The position numbers were made by a program, and so were the translations under genes. Under the pieces are notes generated by a model. The model was not told the DNA's origin, made no database searches, and was given only the letters and a program-made list of their open reading frames with translations. 42,419 nt of DNA from Acidobacteriota bacterium (GTDB taxonomy: Bacteria; Acidobacteriota; Terriglobia; Bryobacterales; Bryobacteraceae), in NCBI GenBank assembly GCA_016201205.1, contig JACQDF010000087.1:1-42419 (forward strand). Direction: 5' to 3'. Below, piece by piece: positions 34,985 through 42,419 of this stretch (its first letter is position 1; every line of letters begins with the position of its first letter).

Positions 34985-37426
34985 ATGCGACGAATCGCAT
35001 ACCTGGGATTAAGTGTATTCGTCTGGGGCGGGGCGCTGTGGGCTCAAACCCCGGCTATCGAAAAACCCACTGCCGAAGGGCTGGAGTTCTTCGAAACCAA
35101 GATCCGGCCGGTGCTGGCCAAGAACTGCTACGGCTGCCATTCCAGCGACACCAAAGTGGCCATGGGCGGGATGTCGCTCGACACGCGCACCGGCATCCGC
35201 CGTGGCGGAGCTTCGGGTCCGGCCGTGATGCCCGGCAAGGTGGAGGAAAGCCCTCTGATCCACGCTGTCCGCCACGAAGGGCGCAAGATGCCGCCCTCGG
35301 GCAAACTGCCCGACGGCGTCGTTGCCGATCTCGAGAAATGGGTGGCGATGGGCGCGCCTGATCCGCGCGAAGCCAAGGTCGAGTGGAAAGAATCCACCAT
35401 CGACATCGAGAAGGGTCGCAAGTACTGGGCATTCCAAGCGCCCAACAAGCCCGCTCCGCCGAAAGTGAAAAACGCGAAATGGTCCTCACAGCCGATGGAT
35501 CGCCTGCTGATGGCCGCCATGGAAAAGAAGGGTCTCACGCCGGTGGCCGATGCGGACCGCGCCACCTGGATCCGGCGGGTGACTCTCGATCTGACCGGGC
35601 TGCTGCCGGCGCCCGATGAAGTCGATGCCTTCCTGAAAGACAAGCGGCCCGACGCGTATGCCCGCGTTGTAGACCGGCTGCTGGCAAGTGAACGCTACGG
35701 CGAGCGCTGGGGCCGGCACTGGCTGGACGTGGCCCGCTATGCCGAATCCGTCGGCCGCGGACGGAACTATGCCATGCCGCTGTCCTGGCGCTATCGCGAC
35801 TGGGTCATCGACGCGTTCAACCAGGACAAGCCCTATGACCAGTTCGTCGCCGAGCAGATCGCGGGCGATCTGCTGCCGGCCGAATCGGCCGCCGACCGCA
35901 ATGCGAAAACCATCGCCGCCGGTTTCCTTGCGCTGGGCTCGCATGATCTCATCGAGATCAACCCGGACATCTTCCGCATGGATGTCGTCGACGAGATGAT
36001 CAACGCGGCCAGCCGGAGCTTTATGGCGGTCACCGTCGGCTGCGCGCGTTGCCATGATCACAAGTTCGACCCGATTCCCACCGCCGACTACTACGCCATG
36101 GCGGGGATCTTCCGGAGCACCGAAATGCTGAGCGGATTGCAGCACCGCCCGCGGGACAACGTCAGCTACTTCAACATCAGCCTGCTGGCCAAGCTGGACC
36201 TGCCTTCCAGCCAAATCGCCCACGGCTTCTGGAGCGATCCGGGCAAAGTCCAGGAGTGGGATACGCTTGCGCAGAAGCTCGAGGAGGCCCGCAACGGCTT
36301 GCTTCCCGGCCAGAACAAACAGCGCCTTCCGCAGGCTCAGATCCGCCAGAACACAACGCAGATTCTGCTCGAGATGGACCGGTTCCCGCTTCCGGACAAC
36401 ATGGCGATGAGCGTCCGGGAAGGCAAAGCGGCCGATTGCGAGATTCACGTCCGCGGCGATGTGAAGAATCTGAGCAAGACGGTCCCGCGCGGATTTGTGC
36501 AAGTGGTGAGCAGGGCCGGCGAGAAATTCGAAATCGGCTCGAGCGAAAGCGGACGCCTGCAACTGGCTCGCTGGCTGGCGCGGCGCGAGAATCCGCTGAC
36601 GGCGCGCGTCATGATGAACCGCGTCTGGCATCACTTGTTCGGCCGCGGCATCGTGCCCACGGTCGACAATTTCGGCGCCATGGGCGAAAAACCGACGCAT
36701 CCGGAATTGCTCGATTACCTCGCTGTGCGCTTCATGGAGCAGGGCTGGAGCGTCAAGAAAATGATCCGCGAGATCACCCTCAGCCGCGCCTACCGCATGA
36801 GCACCGCCCACAACGCGCGCAACGCCAGGATCGACGCGGACAACAACTTGTTCTGGCGCATGAACCGCCGCCGCCTGGAAGTGGAGGCCATCCGCGACTC
36901 GATGATGATGGTGGCCGGCAGGCTCGATCTGAAACGGCCGGAAGCCTCGCCGGTGTTCCGCTACAAGCGCGGCTTCGACGTCGGCCGCGGCGTCGGAACC
37001 ATCCCCGAGGATTATGCGGTCAAGATGAATTGCCGCAGCGTATACGTCCCCGTGGTGCGAAATTTCCTGCCGGCGGTGTACGAGACGTTCGATTTCCCCG
37101 AGCCGAGTGAAACCAAGGGGCGGCGCGAAATCACTACCGTGCCGACGCAGGCGCTGTTCCTGGTGAATTCGCCGTTTGTGCTCGAGCAGTCCAAGTCGGC
37201 CGCCGATCGTCTGCTCAAAGACAACAACGGTCCGGCCCGCGAGCGGGTGGTTCGCGTCTACCGCGAAGTGCTCTCGCGCGATCCGACCGAGGTCGAGATC
37301 GAACGCTCGATGACGTTCCTGGACGCCATGCGGTCGGCGCAATCCGGGGACAACGATGAAAAGACGGCGTGGGCGCGCCTGTACCAGGCCCTGTTCGCCA
37401 CCGCCGAATTCCGGTATCGTAGTTAA
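34985..37426 (+). CDS. Planctomycete-type cytochrome c / DUF1549 / DUF1553 protein
   Basis: An 813-residue exported protein: signal peptide (residues 1-21, ending LWAQ) and then a PSCyt1 domain with a c-type haem site Cys48-x-x-Cys51-His52 (NCYGCH) and KMPPSGKLP. DUF1549 runs from about 170 to 380 (PMDRLLMAAMEKKGLTPV, RRVTLDLTGLLPAPDEVDAFL, RYGERWGRHWLDVARYAES). It holds a second CxxCH (Cys353, CARCHDHKFDPI). DUF1553 is C-terminal (LARWLARRENPLTARVMMNRVWHHLFGRGIV, YRMSTAHNARN). The Planctomycete and Acidobacterial members always occur with DUF1501 and are linked to polysaccharide degradation by genome context; the reaction is unknown. The DUF1501 gene follows after 18 bases, so they form one unit. 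Confidence 0.92.
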   Translation: MRRIAYLGLSVFVWGGALWAQTPAIEKPTAEGLEFFETKIRPVLAKNCYGCHSSDTKVAMGGMSLDTRTGIRRGGASGPAVMPGKVEESPLIHAVRHEGRKMPPSGKLPDGVVADLEKWVAMGAPDPREAKVEWKESTIDIEKGRKYWAFQAPNKPAPPKVKNAKWSSQPMDRLLMAAMEKKGLTPVADADRATWIRRVTLDLTGLLPAPDEVDAFLKDKRPDAYARVVDRLLASERYGERWGRHWLDVARYAESVGRGRNYAMPLSWRYRDWVIDAFNQDKPYDQFVAEQIAGDLLPAESAADRNAKTIAAGFLALGSHDLIEINPDIFRMDVVDEMINAASRSFMAVTVGCARCHDHKFDPIPTADYYAMAGIFRSTEMLSGLQHRPRDNVSYFNISLLAKLDLPSSQIAHGFWSDPGKVQEWDTLAQKLEEARNGLLPGQNKQRLPQAQIRQNTTQILLEMDRFPLPDNMAMSVREGKAADCEIHVRGDVKNLSKTVPRGFVQVVSRAGEKFEIGSSESGRLQLARWLARRENPLTARVMMNRVWHHLFGRGIVPTVDNFGAMGEKPTHPELLDYLAVRFMEQGWSVKKMIREITLSRAYRMSTAHNARNARIDADNNLFWRMNRRRLEVEAIRDSMMMVAGRLDLKRPEASPVFRYKRGFDVGRGVGTIPEDYAVKMNCRSVYVPVVRNFLPAVYETFDFPEPSETKGRREITTVPTQALFLVNSPFVLEQSKSAADRLLKDNNGPARERVVRVYREVLSRDPTEVEIERSMTFLDAMRSAQSGDNDEKTAWARLYQALFATAEFRYRS

Positions 37427-37444
37427 GACTCGAAGGAGGGGCTT

Positions 37445-38782
37445 GTGGATCCACAATTCGTTAGTCGTCGAGAGCTTCTGAAAACCTGGGGATGCGGAGT
37501 TGGTTATTTGGGCTTTGCCAGTCTGGCGGCTCAGGCAGCCACATCCTTCAAGAGCCCGCTGTCGCCCAGGGAGCCGCATTTTCCCGCCGTGGCCAAGCGT
37601 GTCATCTTCCTGTTCATGCAGGGCGGCCCAAGCCAGCACGAGACGTTTGACTACAATCCCGAGCTGGCCAGCGCCGCCGGCAAGGACTCGAGCGGTCTCA
37701 TGGCCCCAGCCTACAAGTTCACCCAGCAGGGCAAGAGCGGGTTGTGGATCTCGGAACTCTTTCCGCACCTGGGCCGGCAAGCCGATGAGCTGTGCCTGCT
37801 GAACGGGATGTTCACGGATTCGCCGGCGCACCCGCAGGCGACCATCCAGATGCACACCGGCAGCTTTAACTTCGTGCGGCCGTCCATGGGCGCATGGGTC
37901 GTGTATGGACTTGGCACGGAGAATCAAAACCTGCCCGGCTTCATTGCCATCAACCCGCCGCAGCTCGGCGGCGCCCAGAACTACGGCTCGGCGTTTCTGC
38001 CGGCGTCGTATCAGGGCACGCCGTACCAGACGCGCACCGGCACGCTGCCCAACATCAAGAATCCGGAGCTGGCCGGCGACACGCAGCGCAAGCAGATTGA
38101 CCTCATCCAGTCGCTCAACCAGGACTACCTCAAGAAGGCGACCACCGATCCCGAGATCGAGGGCATCATCGAGAGCTACGAGATGGCGTTCCGCATGCAA
38201 TCGACGGTGCCTGGCATTCTGGATCTGAAGGGGGAAACGGAAGCGACCAGAAAGATGTACGGGCTCGACAACAACGTCACCCGCCCCTTCGGCCTGCAAT
38301 GCCTGCTCTCGCGGCGGCTGGCGGAAGCGGGGGTGCGCTTCATCGAGATCTCGCACGGCAACTGGGATCACCACAACAACCTGCGCCAGCGTGTTACACA
38401 GACGGCCAAGGAGATCGATCAACCGGTCGCGGCTTTGATCGCCGACCTCAAACAGCACGACATGCTCAAGGACACGCTGCTGGTTTGGGGCGGCGAATTC
38501 GGCCGTACCACCGCCGGCCAGAACGGCGACGGCCGCAACCACAACAACCGCGGCTTCACCATGTGGATGGCGGGGGGCGGCGTGAAAGGCGGCTCCCGCT
38601 ACGGCTCAACGGATGGCATCAACGGAGCCGCGATCACCGGGAAGATCCACCTGCACGATCTGCATGCGACCATTCTGCACATCCTGGGTCTGGACCACAC
38701 CAAGCTGACGTACCGTTACGGCGGACGCGATTTCCGGCTCACCGATGTGCACGGCGTGGTCGTGAAAGATATCCTGGCCTGA
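37445..38782 (+). CDS. DUF1501 protein (sulfatase-fold, Tat-exported)
   Basis: A 445-residue protein from GTG 37445, four bases after AAGGAGGG. A Tat signal SRRELLKTWG lies at residues 7-16. FPAVAKRVIFLFMQGGPSQHETFDYNPEL is the DUF1501 opening. SPAHPQATIQMHTGSF, HGNWDHHNN, DTLLVWGGEFGRT and NHNNRGFTMWMAGGGVKGG are the histidine/asparagine-rich motifs. DUF1501 is related to the alkaline phosphatase/sulfatase fold, but no characterised activity is known to me. It always goes with DUF1549/DUF1553 partners, as here. The Tat signal implies that it folds, probably with metal, before export. Confidence 0.92.
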   Translation: MDPQFVSRRELLKTWGCGVGYLGFASLAAQAATSFKSPLSPREPHFPAVAKRVIFLFMQGGPSQHETFDYNPELASAAGKDSSGLMAPAYKFTQQGKSGLWISELFPHLGRQADELCLLNGMFTDSPAHPQATIQMHTGSFNFVRPSMGAWVVYGLGTENQNLPGFIAINPPQLGGAQNYGSAFLPASYQGTPYQTRTGTLPNIKNPELAGDTQRKQIDLIQSLNQDYLKKATTDPEIEGIIESYEMAFRMQSTVPGILDLKGETEATRKMYGLDNNVTRPFGLQCLLSRRLAEAGVRFIEISHGNWDHHNNLRQRVTQTAKEIDQPVAALIADLKQHDMLKDTLLVWGGEFGRTTAGQNGDGRNHNNRGFTMWMAGGGVKGGSRYGSTDGINGAAITGKIHLHDLHATILHILGLDHTKLTYRYGGRDFRLTDVHGVVVKDILA

Positions 38783-38821
38783 ACGGCTTGGCCTCCGCCG
38801 ACGCAGGAAGTCGTTACCTCA

Positions 38822-39502
38822 TCAAGTGACGGGTTGGGGAGTGTCGATATTCGCAAGCCGCGTCTGAGGGTCGCCATGAAAGAGAGTGTAACGCGCGTTC
38901 CAGTGGGCGAAGGCTGATGCCAGAACCGCGTCCTGGTGATTCCGACCCCTGGTCGCGTAGTAGACTGCGGCTTCAGTGAACTTGTTCTTGATCCTTCTTG
39001 TTGCTTCGCGAACGGTGGAGCCTCCGAGCAGTGAGAGAATGCCCGCGCGGACAGCATCCTCGAAAAGACCAGCATGGTCTTCTCCCGGCAGGATCAGGTC
39101 ATGCGAGAAACCGATGTAGGCGAGGACACCGGCTTCAGCAGTAGCGAACAGGCCTAACTCTCTCGCGGATCGGCACGCAATTGCTACCAGCAATTTGCCA
39201 GCCGCTGCTCTAATATTCTCAAAGTCCAGAAGGTCAGTCCGAATGCTGTACAGCCTGTTCCACTCACCGTGCCCGAAGTAGAAAGTGACGATGGCAGATG
39301 ACGCAGCGGTTTCCGCGGAAATCCGCGAGACCTCAGCCCTCTTCAGGAGCTGAAGACTGTAGGCCTGGACCAGTGGATGTGAAAGAAGCCGCATTGCCCA
39401 ATCGGACACGATCTCGGTGTTCTCATCGTCTTGAGGACACAGAAAAGCGATAGAACTGCAATCATCCCCCGTGGGCCGCCGATCTAGTTCCCGCCGAGCC
39501 AT
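38822..39502 (-). CDS. Small caspase/CHAT-like (clan CD) predicted protease
   Basis: A 226-residue protein from ATG 39502; an upstream frame extension is antisense to other reading and was not used. YFGHGEWNRL (His78) and LLVAIACRSARELG (Cys110) are 32 residues apart, each at the end of a hydrophobic strand, in the order His then Cys seen in caspases, gingipains (C25) and CHAT proteases. GVLAYIGFSHDLILP is reminiscent of the C25/CHAT strand after the Cys. The last ~80 residues are helical (FEDAVRAGILSLLGGSTVREATRRIKNKF), like the end of CHAT domains. There are no repeats, helices or TPRs beyond the domain, so it is unusually small. It overlaps the upstream 89-residue gene by 41 bases. G+C is about 53% in two sampled lines. 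A non-peptidase use of the fold cannot be excluded. Confidence 0.6.
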   Translation of the reverse strand: MARRELDRRPTGDDCSSIAFLCPQDDENTEIVSDWAMRLLSHPLVQAYSLQLLKRAEVSRISAETAASSAIVTFYFGHGEWNRLYSIRTDLLDFENIRAAAGKLLVAIACRSARELGLFATAEAGVLAYIGFSHDLILPGEDHAGLFEDAVRAGILSLLGGSTVREATRRIKNKFTEAAVYYATRGRNHQDAVLASAFAHWNARYTLFHGDPQTRLANIDTPQPVT

Positions 39503-39731
39503 GCTTAAGTTCCACCAATACCTTCTCCAAAGACGAGGCTCTGACTTCGTTCTCCAGAACGTCGAGGAACAAGATTCCCAGTGGAGTGCCCAGACGCACT
39601 CCCTCGGCGATCTCGGCTGGAGTGGCGGCCTTCTTTCCAAGCAAGCGCATCACGACTCTGTCCGGGCTTGGGTGAGACCGCGCCCAACGATCGACGGCGG
39701 CTGCCAGCTTTTTTCTGACTTGACGGTTCAT
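39462..39731 (-). CDS. 89-residue partner of the caspase/CHAT-like gene, unrecognised
   Basis: It starts at ATG 39731 with GGGAGA six bases upstream. The basic N-terminus (MNRQVRKKLAAAVDRWARSH) leads into a helical region (RVVMRLLGKKAATPAEIAEGVRLGTPLGILFLDVLENEVRA) and a Gly/Ser-rich C-terminus. I recognise no family. ATPAEIAEGVRLGTPLG could be a small helix-turn-helix, which would fit a regulator binding the palindrome just upstream, but this is a guess. The gene overlaps the protease-like gene by 41 bases and is surely cotranslated with it. The most likely roles are inhibitor, sensor or repressor of that protein. Confidence 0.65.
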   Translation of the reverse strand: MNRQVRKKLAAAVDRWARSHPSPDRVVMRLLGKKAATPAEIAEGVRLGTPLGILFLDVLENEVRASSLEKVLVELKHGSAGTRSAAHGG

Positions 39732-39754
39732 GGCGGATCTCCCGATTACTGATC

Positions 39755-39782
39755 GGCATAGTGCTTCGGCACCGTTAGTTAA
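39755..39782 (-). promoter_or_regulatory. Candidate promoter of the two-gene protease module
   Basis: On the minus strand, TTAACT (39777-39782), 16 bases, then TATGCC (39755-39760). The message would start about 17 bases before ATG 39731, leaving room for the ribosome site at 39738-39743. Confidence 0.4.
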
Positions 39783-39796
39783 GGGTAAGCCCTTAA
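39779..39796. promoter_or_regulatory. 18-bp palindrome overlapping the module's -35 box
   Basis: TTAAGGG (39779-39785), loop TAAG, CCCTTAA (39790-39796): perfect seven-base arms. One arm overlaps the -35 candidate, the place expected for a repressor operator. It lies 48 bases before the start codon of the small gene. Confidence 0.5.
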
Positions 39797-39941
39797 GAAT
39801 CGCCTAAGTACTCACCATCGCATCCTCAATCACCTTATCACAACACCAGTCGGCAGGGAATCGCCGAGACACTAGCACCGCCACCAGCCCAGCGCCGCTC
39901 TCATCACCGGCATCGAGGAGCGCGATATCCCCTAAGTTTTC

Positions 39942-40577
39942 TCAGGGCCTCTTCTCGGCCGCTTCTCCTTTGCGGCGAAGCGTCGGCGCTTTCTTCTTGC
40001 CGGCCGATTCAGCAGCCTTCTTCTCCTCCGCCTTCTTCTGTTCAACGTCCTTGGGCTGCATCATCGCCTCGAGATCCTTCTTCTCTTTGGCTTGCTTGGC
40101 CTCGACGCCGTGCGTGCGCTCACGCAGGTCCATTTCCGCAATCTCGATGCTCGCTCCGGTGGTTTCGATCGCGTTCGCCAGCGCGTCCTCGAAACGCGAG
40201 ATGTCCTTCGGCTTCAAAGCCCGGATCCGCTCGAGGGACGCTCCGAACTGCTTCTCGGCCTCGGCGACCGACACCACGCCCTGGTCGATGTTGAGCTTGC
40301 GTTTCAGAGCGTCATCCGATACCGTGTCAATCGCTTCGATGATCTTGATGTAATCGGAAAGCGTCTCATGGATCAGCGCGGAACGGCCCGCCTTCTCTTT
40401 GGCCACAAGCTGCTCGACCAGCGCGATGCGCTGCCTGGCGAACTTCACGTACAGCTTCAGCCGCTCATTGGGCTCCTGGGCCAGCCGCACCTGATCGGCT
40501 TCGTCCGCCGTGAGGAAGTCCCGTTGGGCGGCTAGCGGGAGTGTAGAGGCCAGAGTCAGACACAGGAGCAGCTTCAT
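39942..40577 (-). CDS. Exported coiled-coil protein, function unknown
   Basis: A 211-residue protein with a signal peptide (MKLLLCLTLASTLPLAAQ). The mature chain is almost wholly helical and charged. LYVKFARQRIALVEQLVAKEKAG and YIKIIEAIDTVSDDALKRKL are amphipathic segments; EKKDLEAMMQPKDVEQKKAEEKKAAES begins a Lys/Glu-rich coiled coil of about 50 residues. It resembles uncharacterised Acidobacterial proteins, but I cannot name a family. It lies six bases upstream of nothing shared: the sulfatase on the same strand ends at 40584, so the two sulfatases and this gene probably form one minus-strand transcript in which it is last. The basic C-terminus might bind polyanions such as sulfated or uronic-acid polymers; that is inference only. 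Confidence 0.75.
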   Translation of the reverse strand: MKLLLCLTLASTLPLAAQRDFLTADEADQVRLAQEPNERLKLYVKFARQRIALVEQLVAKEKAGRSALIHETLSDYIKIIEAIDTVSDDALKRKLNIDQGVVSVAEAEKQFGASLERIRALKPKDISRFEDALANAIETTGASIEIAEMDLRERTHGVEAKQAKEKKDLEAMMQPKDVEQKKAEEKKAAESAGKKKAPTLRRKGEAAEKRP

Positions 40578-40583
40578 ACCTAC

Positions 40584-41951
40584 CTACAAGCTATCACCCT
40601 CCCGCGCTTCCGGCTTCTCGGGAACCGCTCCCTGATCCTGCATCCGCTCGAGCCACGCGTCGAGCTTGCGCCCAAAGCCCGCCACCAGCTTCTGATGCCC
40701 TGGCGACCGCGCCAGGTTGTTCACTTCATGCGGGTCTTTCTCGAGATCGTAGAACTCGATTTCGGGTTTGCGAGGCGCCATAAACAGCGATTGCACAGCG
40801 TTCAACTTGCCTTCCGCGTCGAGCTTCTTCAGGATGCCCAGCGTCGGATACTGTGTTTCGATGTACTCGTTGTATTGCGTGTACGGCCGCTCCGGCATGA
40901 AGTTGCGTATGTAGTTGTAGCGCTTGTTCCGCACCGAGCGGATGCGGTCCAGCGTCATGTCGCAGCGGTCGCGGGCGGTGAAAATCGCCTCGCGCGGTTT
41001 GTATTTCGGCCCAGTCAGCGGCTGGCCGTGAAACTTCTCCGGAATCGCAATCCCGGCCGCCATCAGCGTGGTCGCCGTCATATCGAGCGAAAGCACCAGA
41101 TCGTCGCTGACCGTGCCAGGCCTGGTCACACCCGGCCAGCGTAGAAACATCGGCACGTGCACACCGGCGGTGTACAACCACTGCTTCCCGCGGATCAGGC
41201 AGCGGCCGTTATCGCCCATGAAGAAGAGGACCGTGTTGTCCAGAGTCTTGTCGCGCTCGAGCGCTTCCAGCAGCAAGCCGACCTTGACATCGAGCAGGTT
41301 GATCGCATCGAGAAAATTCGCCATCTCATCGCGCACCACCGGATGATCCGGATAGTAAGCCGGCAGCGGCACTTTCGCCGGGTCCACCAGATCCTTTTGC
41401 CGGCGCGCTTCTTTGAATGCCGGCCCCTTGTGCGGCTCGCGGAAGTTCACCTGCGCGTAGAAAGGCTGGCCTGGCTTGCGCTGGTTCCAGTGCGTTCCGT
41501 CAAACGGCTTCGGCGCCCGGAAGTTGAAATCCGTCTTTCCAGAGCCGGCCGCGCCTGGAGCGAATTCAAGCACGTTCGCCGTAAAATAGCCCGCCTCGCG
41601 CAACCGATCCGTGATCAGCCGCGCTCCGGCGGGCAGCCTATACCCGTCTTTGCGATGGCTGCGGTGATGATGAGTGCCGGTATGGATCTGATACAGGCCG
41701 ACATTAAACGCCGAGCGGCTCGAGGAACACACGGGCGCTGTCGTCGAGGCTCGCGTGAAGCGGACCCCTTGCGCGGCCAGCCGGTCCAGATTCGGCGTGC
41801 GCACCAGCGGATAGCCGTAGCAGCCGAGCATCGGGCCGATGTCTTCCGCCAGCATCCACAGAATGTTGGGCCGGTCTGAAGCGGCCCCCATACGCGAGCG
41901 GATCACGGAGGGAAACAACGCGGCCGTCCTGAGCAGGTCTCTGCGGTTCAT
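40584..41951 (-). CDS. Sulfatase, Tat-exported
   Basis: A 455-residue protein with a Tat-like signal (NRRDLLRTAALFPSVI). RPNILWMLAEDIGPMLGCYGYPLVRTPNLDRLAAQGVRFTRA is the metal-binding start of type I sulfatases. Cys75 begins CSSSR, the site of formylglycine formation, where the usual pattern is C-x-P-S-R or C-x-A-S-R; position 3 is Ser here. FFMGDNGRCLIRGKQWLYTAGVHVPMFLRWPG is the second half of the active site, and the C-terminal subdomain has EIEFYDLEKDPHEVNNLA. The ATG is exactly at the end of the next sulfatase gene upstream (TGAATG), so they are coupled. The natural substrate, a sulfated sugar, is not predictable. Confidence 0.92.
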   Translation of the reverse strand: MNRRDLLRTAALFPSVIRSRMGAASDRPNILWMLAEDIGPMLGCYGYPLVRTPNLDRLAAQGVRFTRASTTAPVCSSSRSAFNVGLYQIHTGTHHHRSHRKDGYRLPAGARLITDRLREAGYFTANVLEFAPGAAGSGKTDFNFRAPKPFDGTHWNQRKPGQPFYAQVNFREPHKGPAFKEARRQKDLVDPAKVPLPAYYPDHPVVRDEMANFLDAINLLDVKVGLLLEALERDKTLDNTVLFFMGDNGRCLIRGKQWLYTAGVHVPMFLRWPGVTRPGTVSDDLVLSLDMTATTLMAAGIAIPEKFHGQPLTGPKYKPREAIFTARDRCDMTLDRIRSVRNKRYNYIRNFMPERPYTQYNEYIETQYPTLGILKKLDAEGKLNAVQSLFMAPRKPEIEFYDLEKDPHEVNNLARSPGHQKLVAGFGRKLDAWLERMQDQGAVPEKPEAREGDSL

Positions 41952-42419
41952 TCAGGCCACCGGCAGCGCCATGCTGTCTTTGGTTTTCCGCTGCCACGCT
42001 TCGATCCTGGCCCTCAATTGCTTCACCGTCGTCGCGTGCTCCGGCCGCTGATAGAGATTATGCAATTCGAGCGCATCGTCACCGCGTTGAAAATGGCCAC
42101 GCTGAAAAAGCATCGATCGATCCGTGTCATGCAGCACCAGCTTCCAGCCGTCCGGCGTGATGACGGTGCGCCCATTGGGGCCCGCGTCCTGACCTTCCTG
42201 ATTCCACTCGATGAATACGTCTCCCGGCTTGCGCCGGCCGTCCAGGACGCCCACCAGGCTTTCGCCTTGCTGGCCGCGGCAATCTTTGCGGCCGAGCAGC
42301 TCGAGCAGCGTCGGAATCGTGTCGATGTGGCTCACCGGCTGCGCCACCCGCATCGGCTTCTGGTTGCGGAACGGCACGCGCAGCAGATACGGCACCCGCA
42401 CCGCCTCTTCGTACATCAC
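41952..42419 (-). CDS. Sulfatase C-terminal part, 5' truncated by the window edge
   Basis: Only the last 155 residues are in the window and the frame is open to the edge. YEEAVRVPYLLRVPF, QPVSHIDTIPTLLELLG and GESLVGVLDG are the conserved end of the sulfatase core. The C-terminal subdomain follows: TPDGWKLVLHDTDRSMLFQ, DDALELHNLYQRPEHATTVKQLRARIEAW. The formylglycine site would lie outside. It is a separate protein from the next sulfatase, since a stop codon and ATG are adjacent. Two sulfatases in a row suggest stepwise desulfation of one polysaccharide. Confidence 0.88.
   Translation of the reverse strand: MMYEEAVRVPYLLRVPFRNQKPMRVAQPVSHIDTIPTLLELLGRKDCRGQQGESLVGVLDGRRKPGDVFIEWNQEGQDAGPNGRTVITPDGWKLVLHDTDRSMLFQRGHFQRGDDALELHNLYQRPEHATTVKQLRARIEAWQRKTKDSMALPVA

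Noticed and set aside
35486..38542. Minus-strand open frame of over 1000 codons across the DUF1549/DUF1553 and DUF1501 genes.
   Set aside because: The plus-strand proteins have clear domains, signal peptides and ribosome sites; the opposite frame lacks all of these and is His/Arg-rich nonsense.
39471..39752. Plus-strand open frame opposite the two-gene protease module.
   Set aside because: It is antisense to the 89-residue gene, its product is low-complexity, and it has no ribosome site.
39807..39944. About 44 open codons continuing in frame after the TGA of the coiled-coil protein gene (minus strand), reading like protein sequence.
   Set aside because: There is no start codon with a ribosome site, and an open run of this length is not rare at this base composition. 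It might be a decayed tail, but nothing supports readthrough.

Overview
The window is high-GC bacterial chromosomal DNA that I place in the Acidobacteriota, most likely Bryobacterales (Solibacter/Bryobacter relatives). The evidence is a BNR/sortilin-type propeller protein ending in the Solibacter-type C-terminal domain (TIGR03437), two very large TonB-dependent receptors with an N-terminal carboxypeptidase-regulatory-like domain, a DUF2934 protein, a DUF1549/DUF1553 plus DUF1501 pair and tandem sulfatases. No rRNA, tRNA, CRISPR array, insertion sequence or phage gene was seen. Coding density is high: no gap exceeds about 210 bases, so no stretch over 300 bases lacks a gene. The genes at both window edges are incomplete.

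Left part (1-9382): an unrecognised partial gene, a FecR-like protein, the propeller/TIGR03437 protein, an exported methyltransferase-like protein, a DUF5655 protein, a small peptidoglycan-binding-like protein, a CorA-like membrane protein, a secreted DUF1080 protein, then mutM and a DUF62 SAM-hydrolysing enzyme on the minus strand. Middle (9424-14680): a plus-strand run with cysteine desulfurase, mnmA, methylmalonyl-CoA epimerase, MTA phosphorylase, a GT9-like protein and a NIPSNAP protein; the first two supply and use sulfur for tRNA 2-thiouridine. Then a minus-strand GMC dehydrogenase with its small Tat subunit, a DUF2934 gene, lexA, and tilS-ftsH-HAD phosphatase. A lone HlyD-type adaptor follows on the minus strand.

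23606-27286 is a tight four-gene unit (phosphotransferase, histidine phosphatase, acyl-CoA dehydrogenase, histidine phosphatase). It reads as the split bacterial counterpart of ACAD10/11, which degrades 4-hydroxyacyl-CoAs through a phosphorylated intermediate. 27380-34801 holds two divergently oriented TonB-dependent receptors with a low-GC dual-specificity phosphatase between them. Each receptor gene ends next to a copy of the same 59-base palindromic repeat. 34985-38782 is the DUF1549/DUF1553-DUF1501 pair, and 39942-42419 a coiled-coil exported protein and two sulfatases.

The most unusual item is the low-GC island at 38822-39796. It contains an 89-residue protein overlapping a 226-residue protein with a His/Cys pair in a caspase/CHAT-like arrangement, behind a promoter whose -35 box lies on an 18-base palindrome. 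This looks like a compact, self-regulated protease module and is the best candidate here for an undescribed system.
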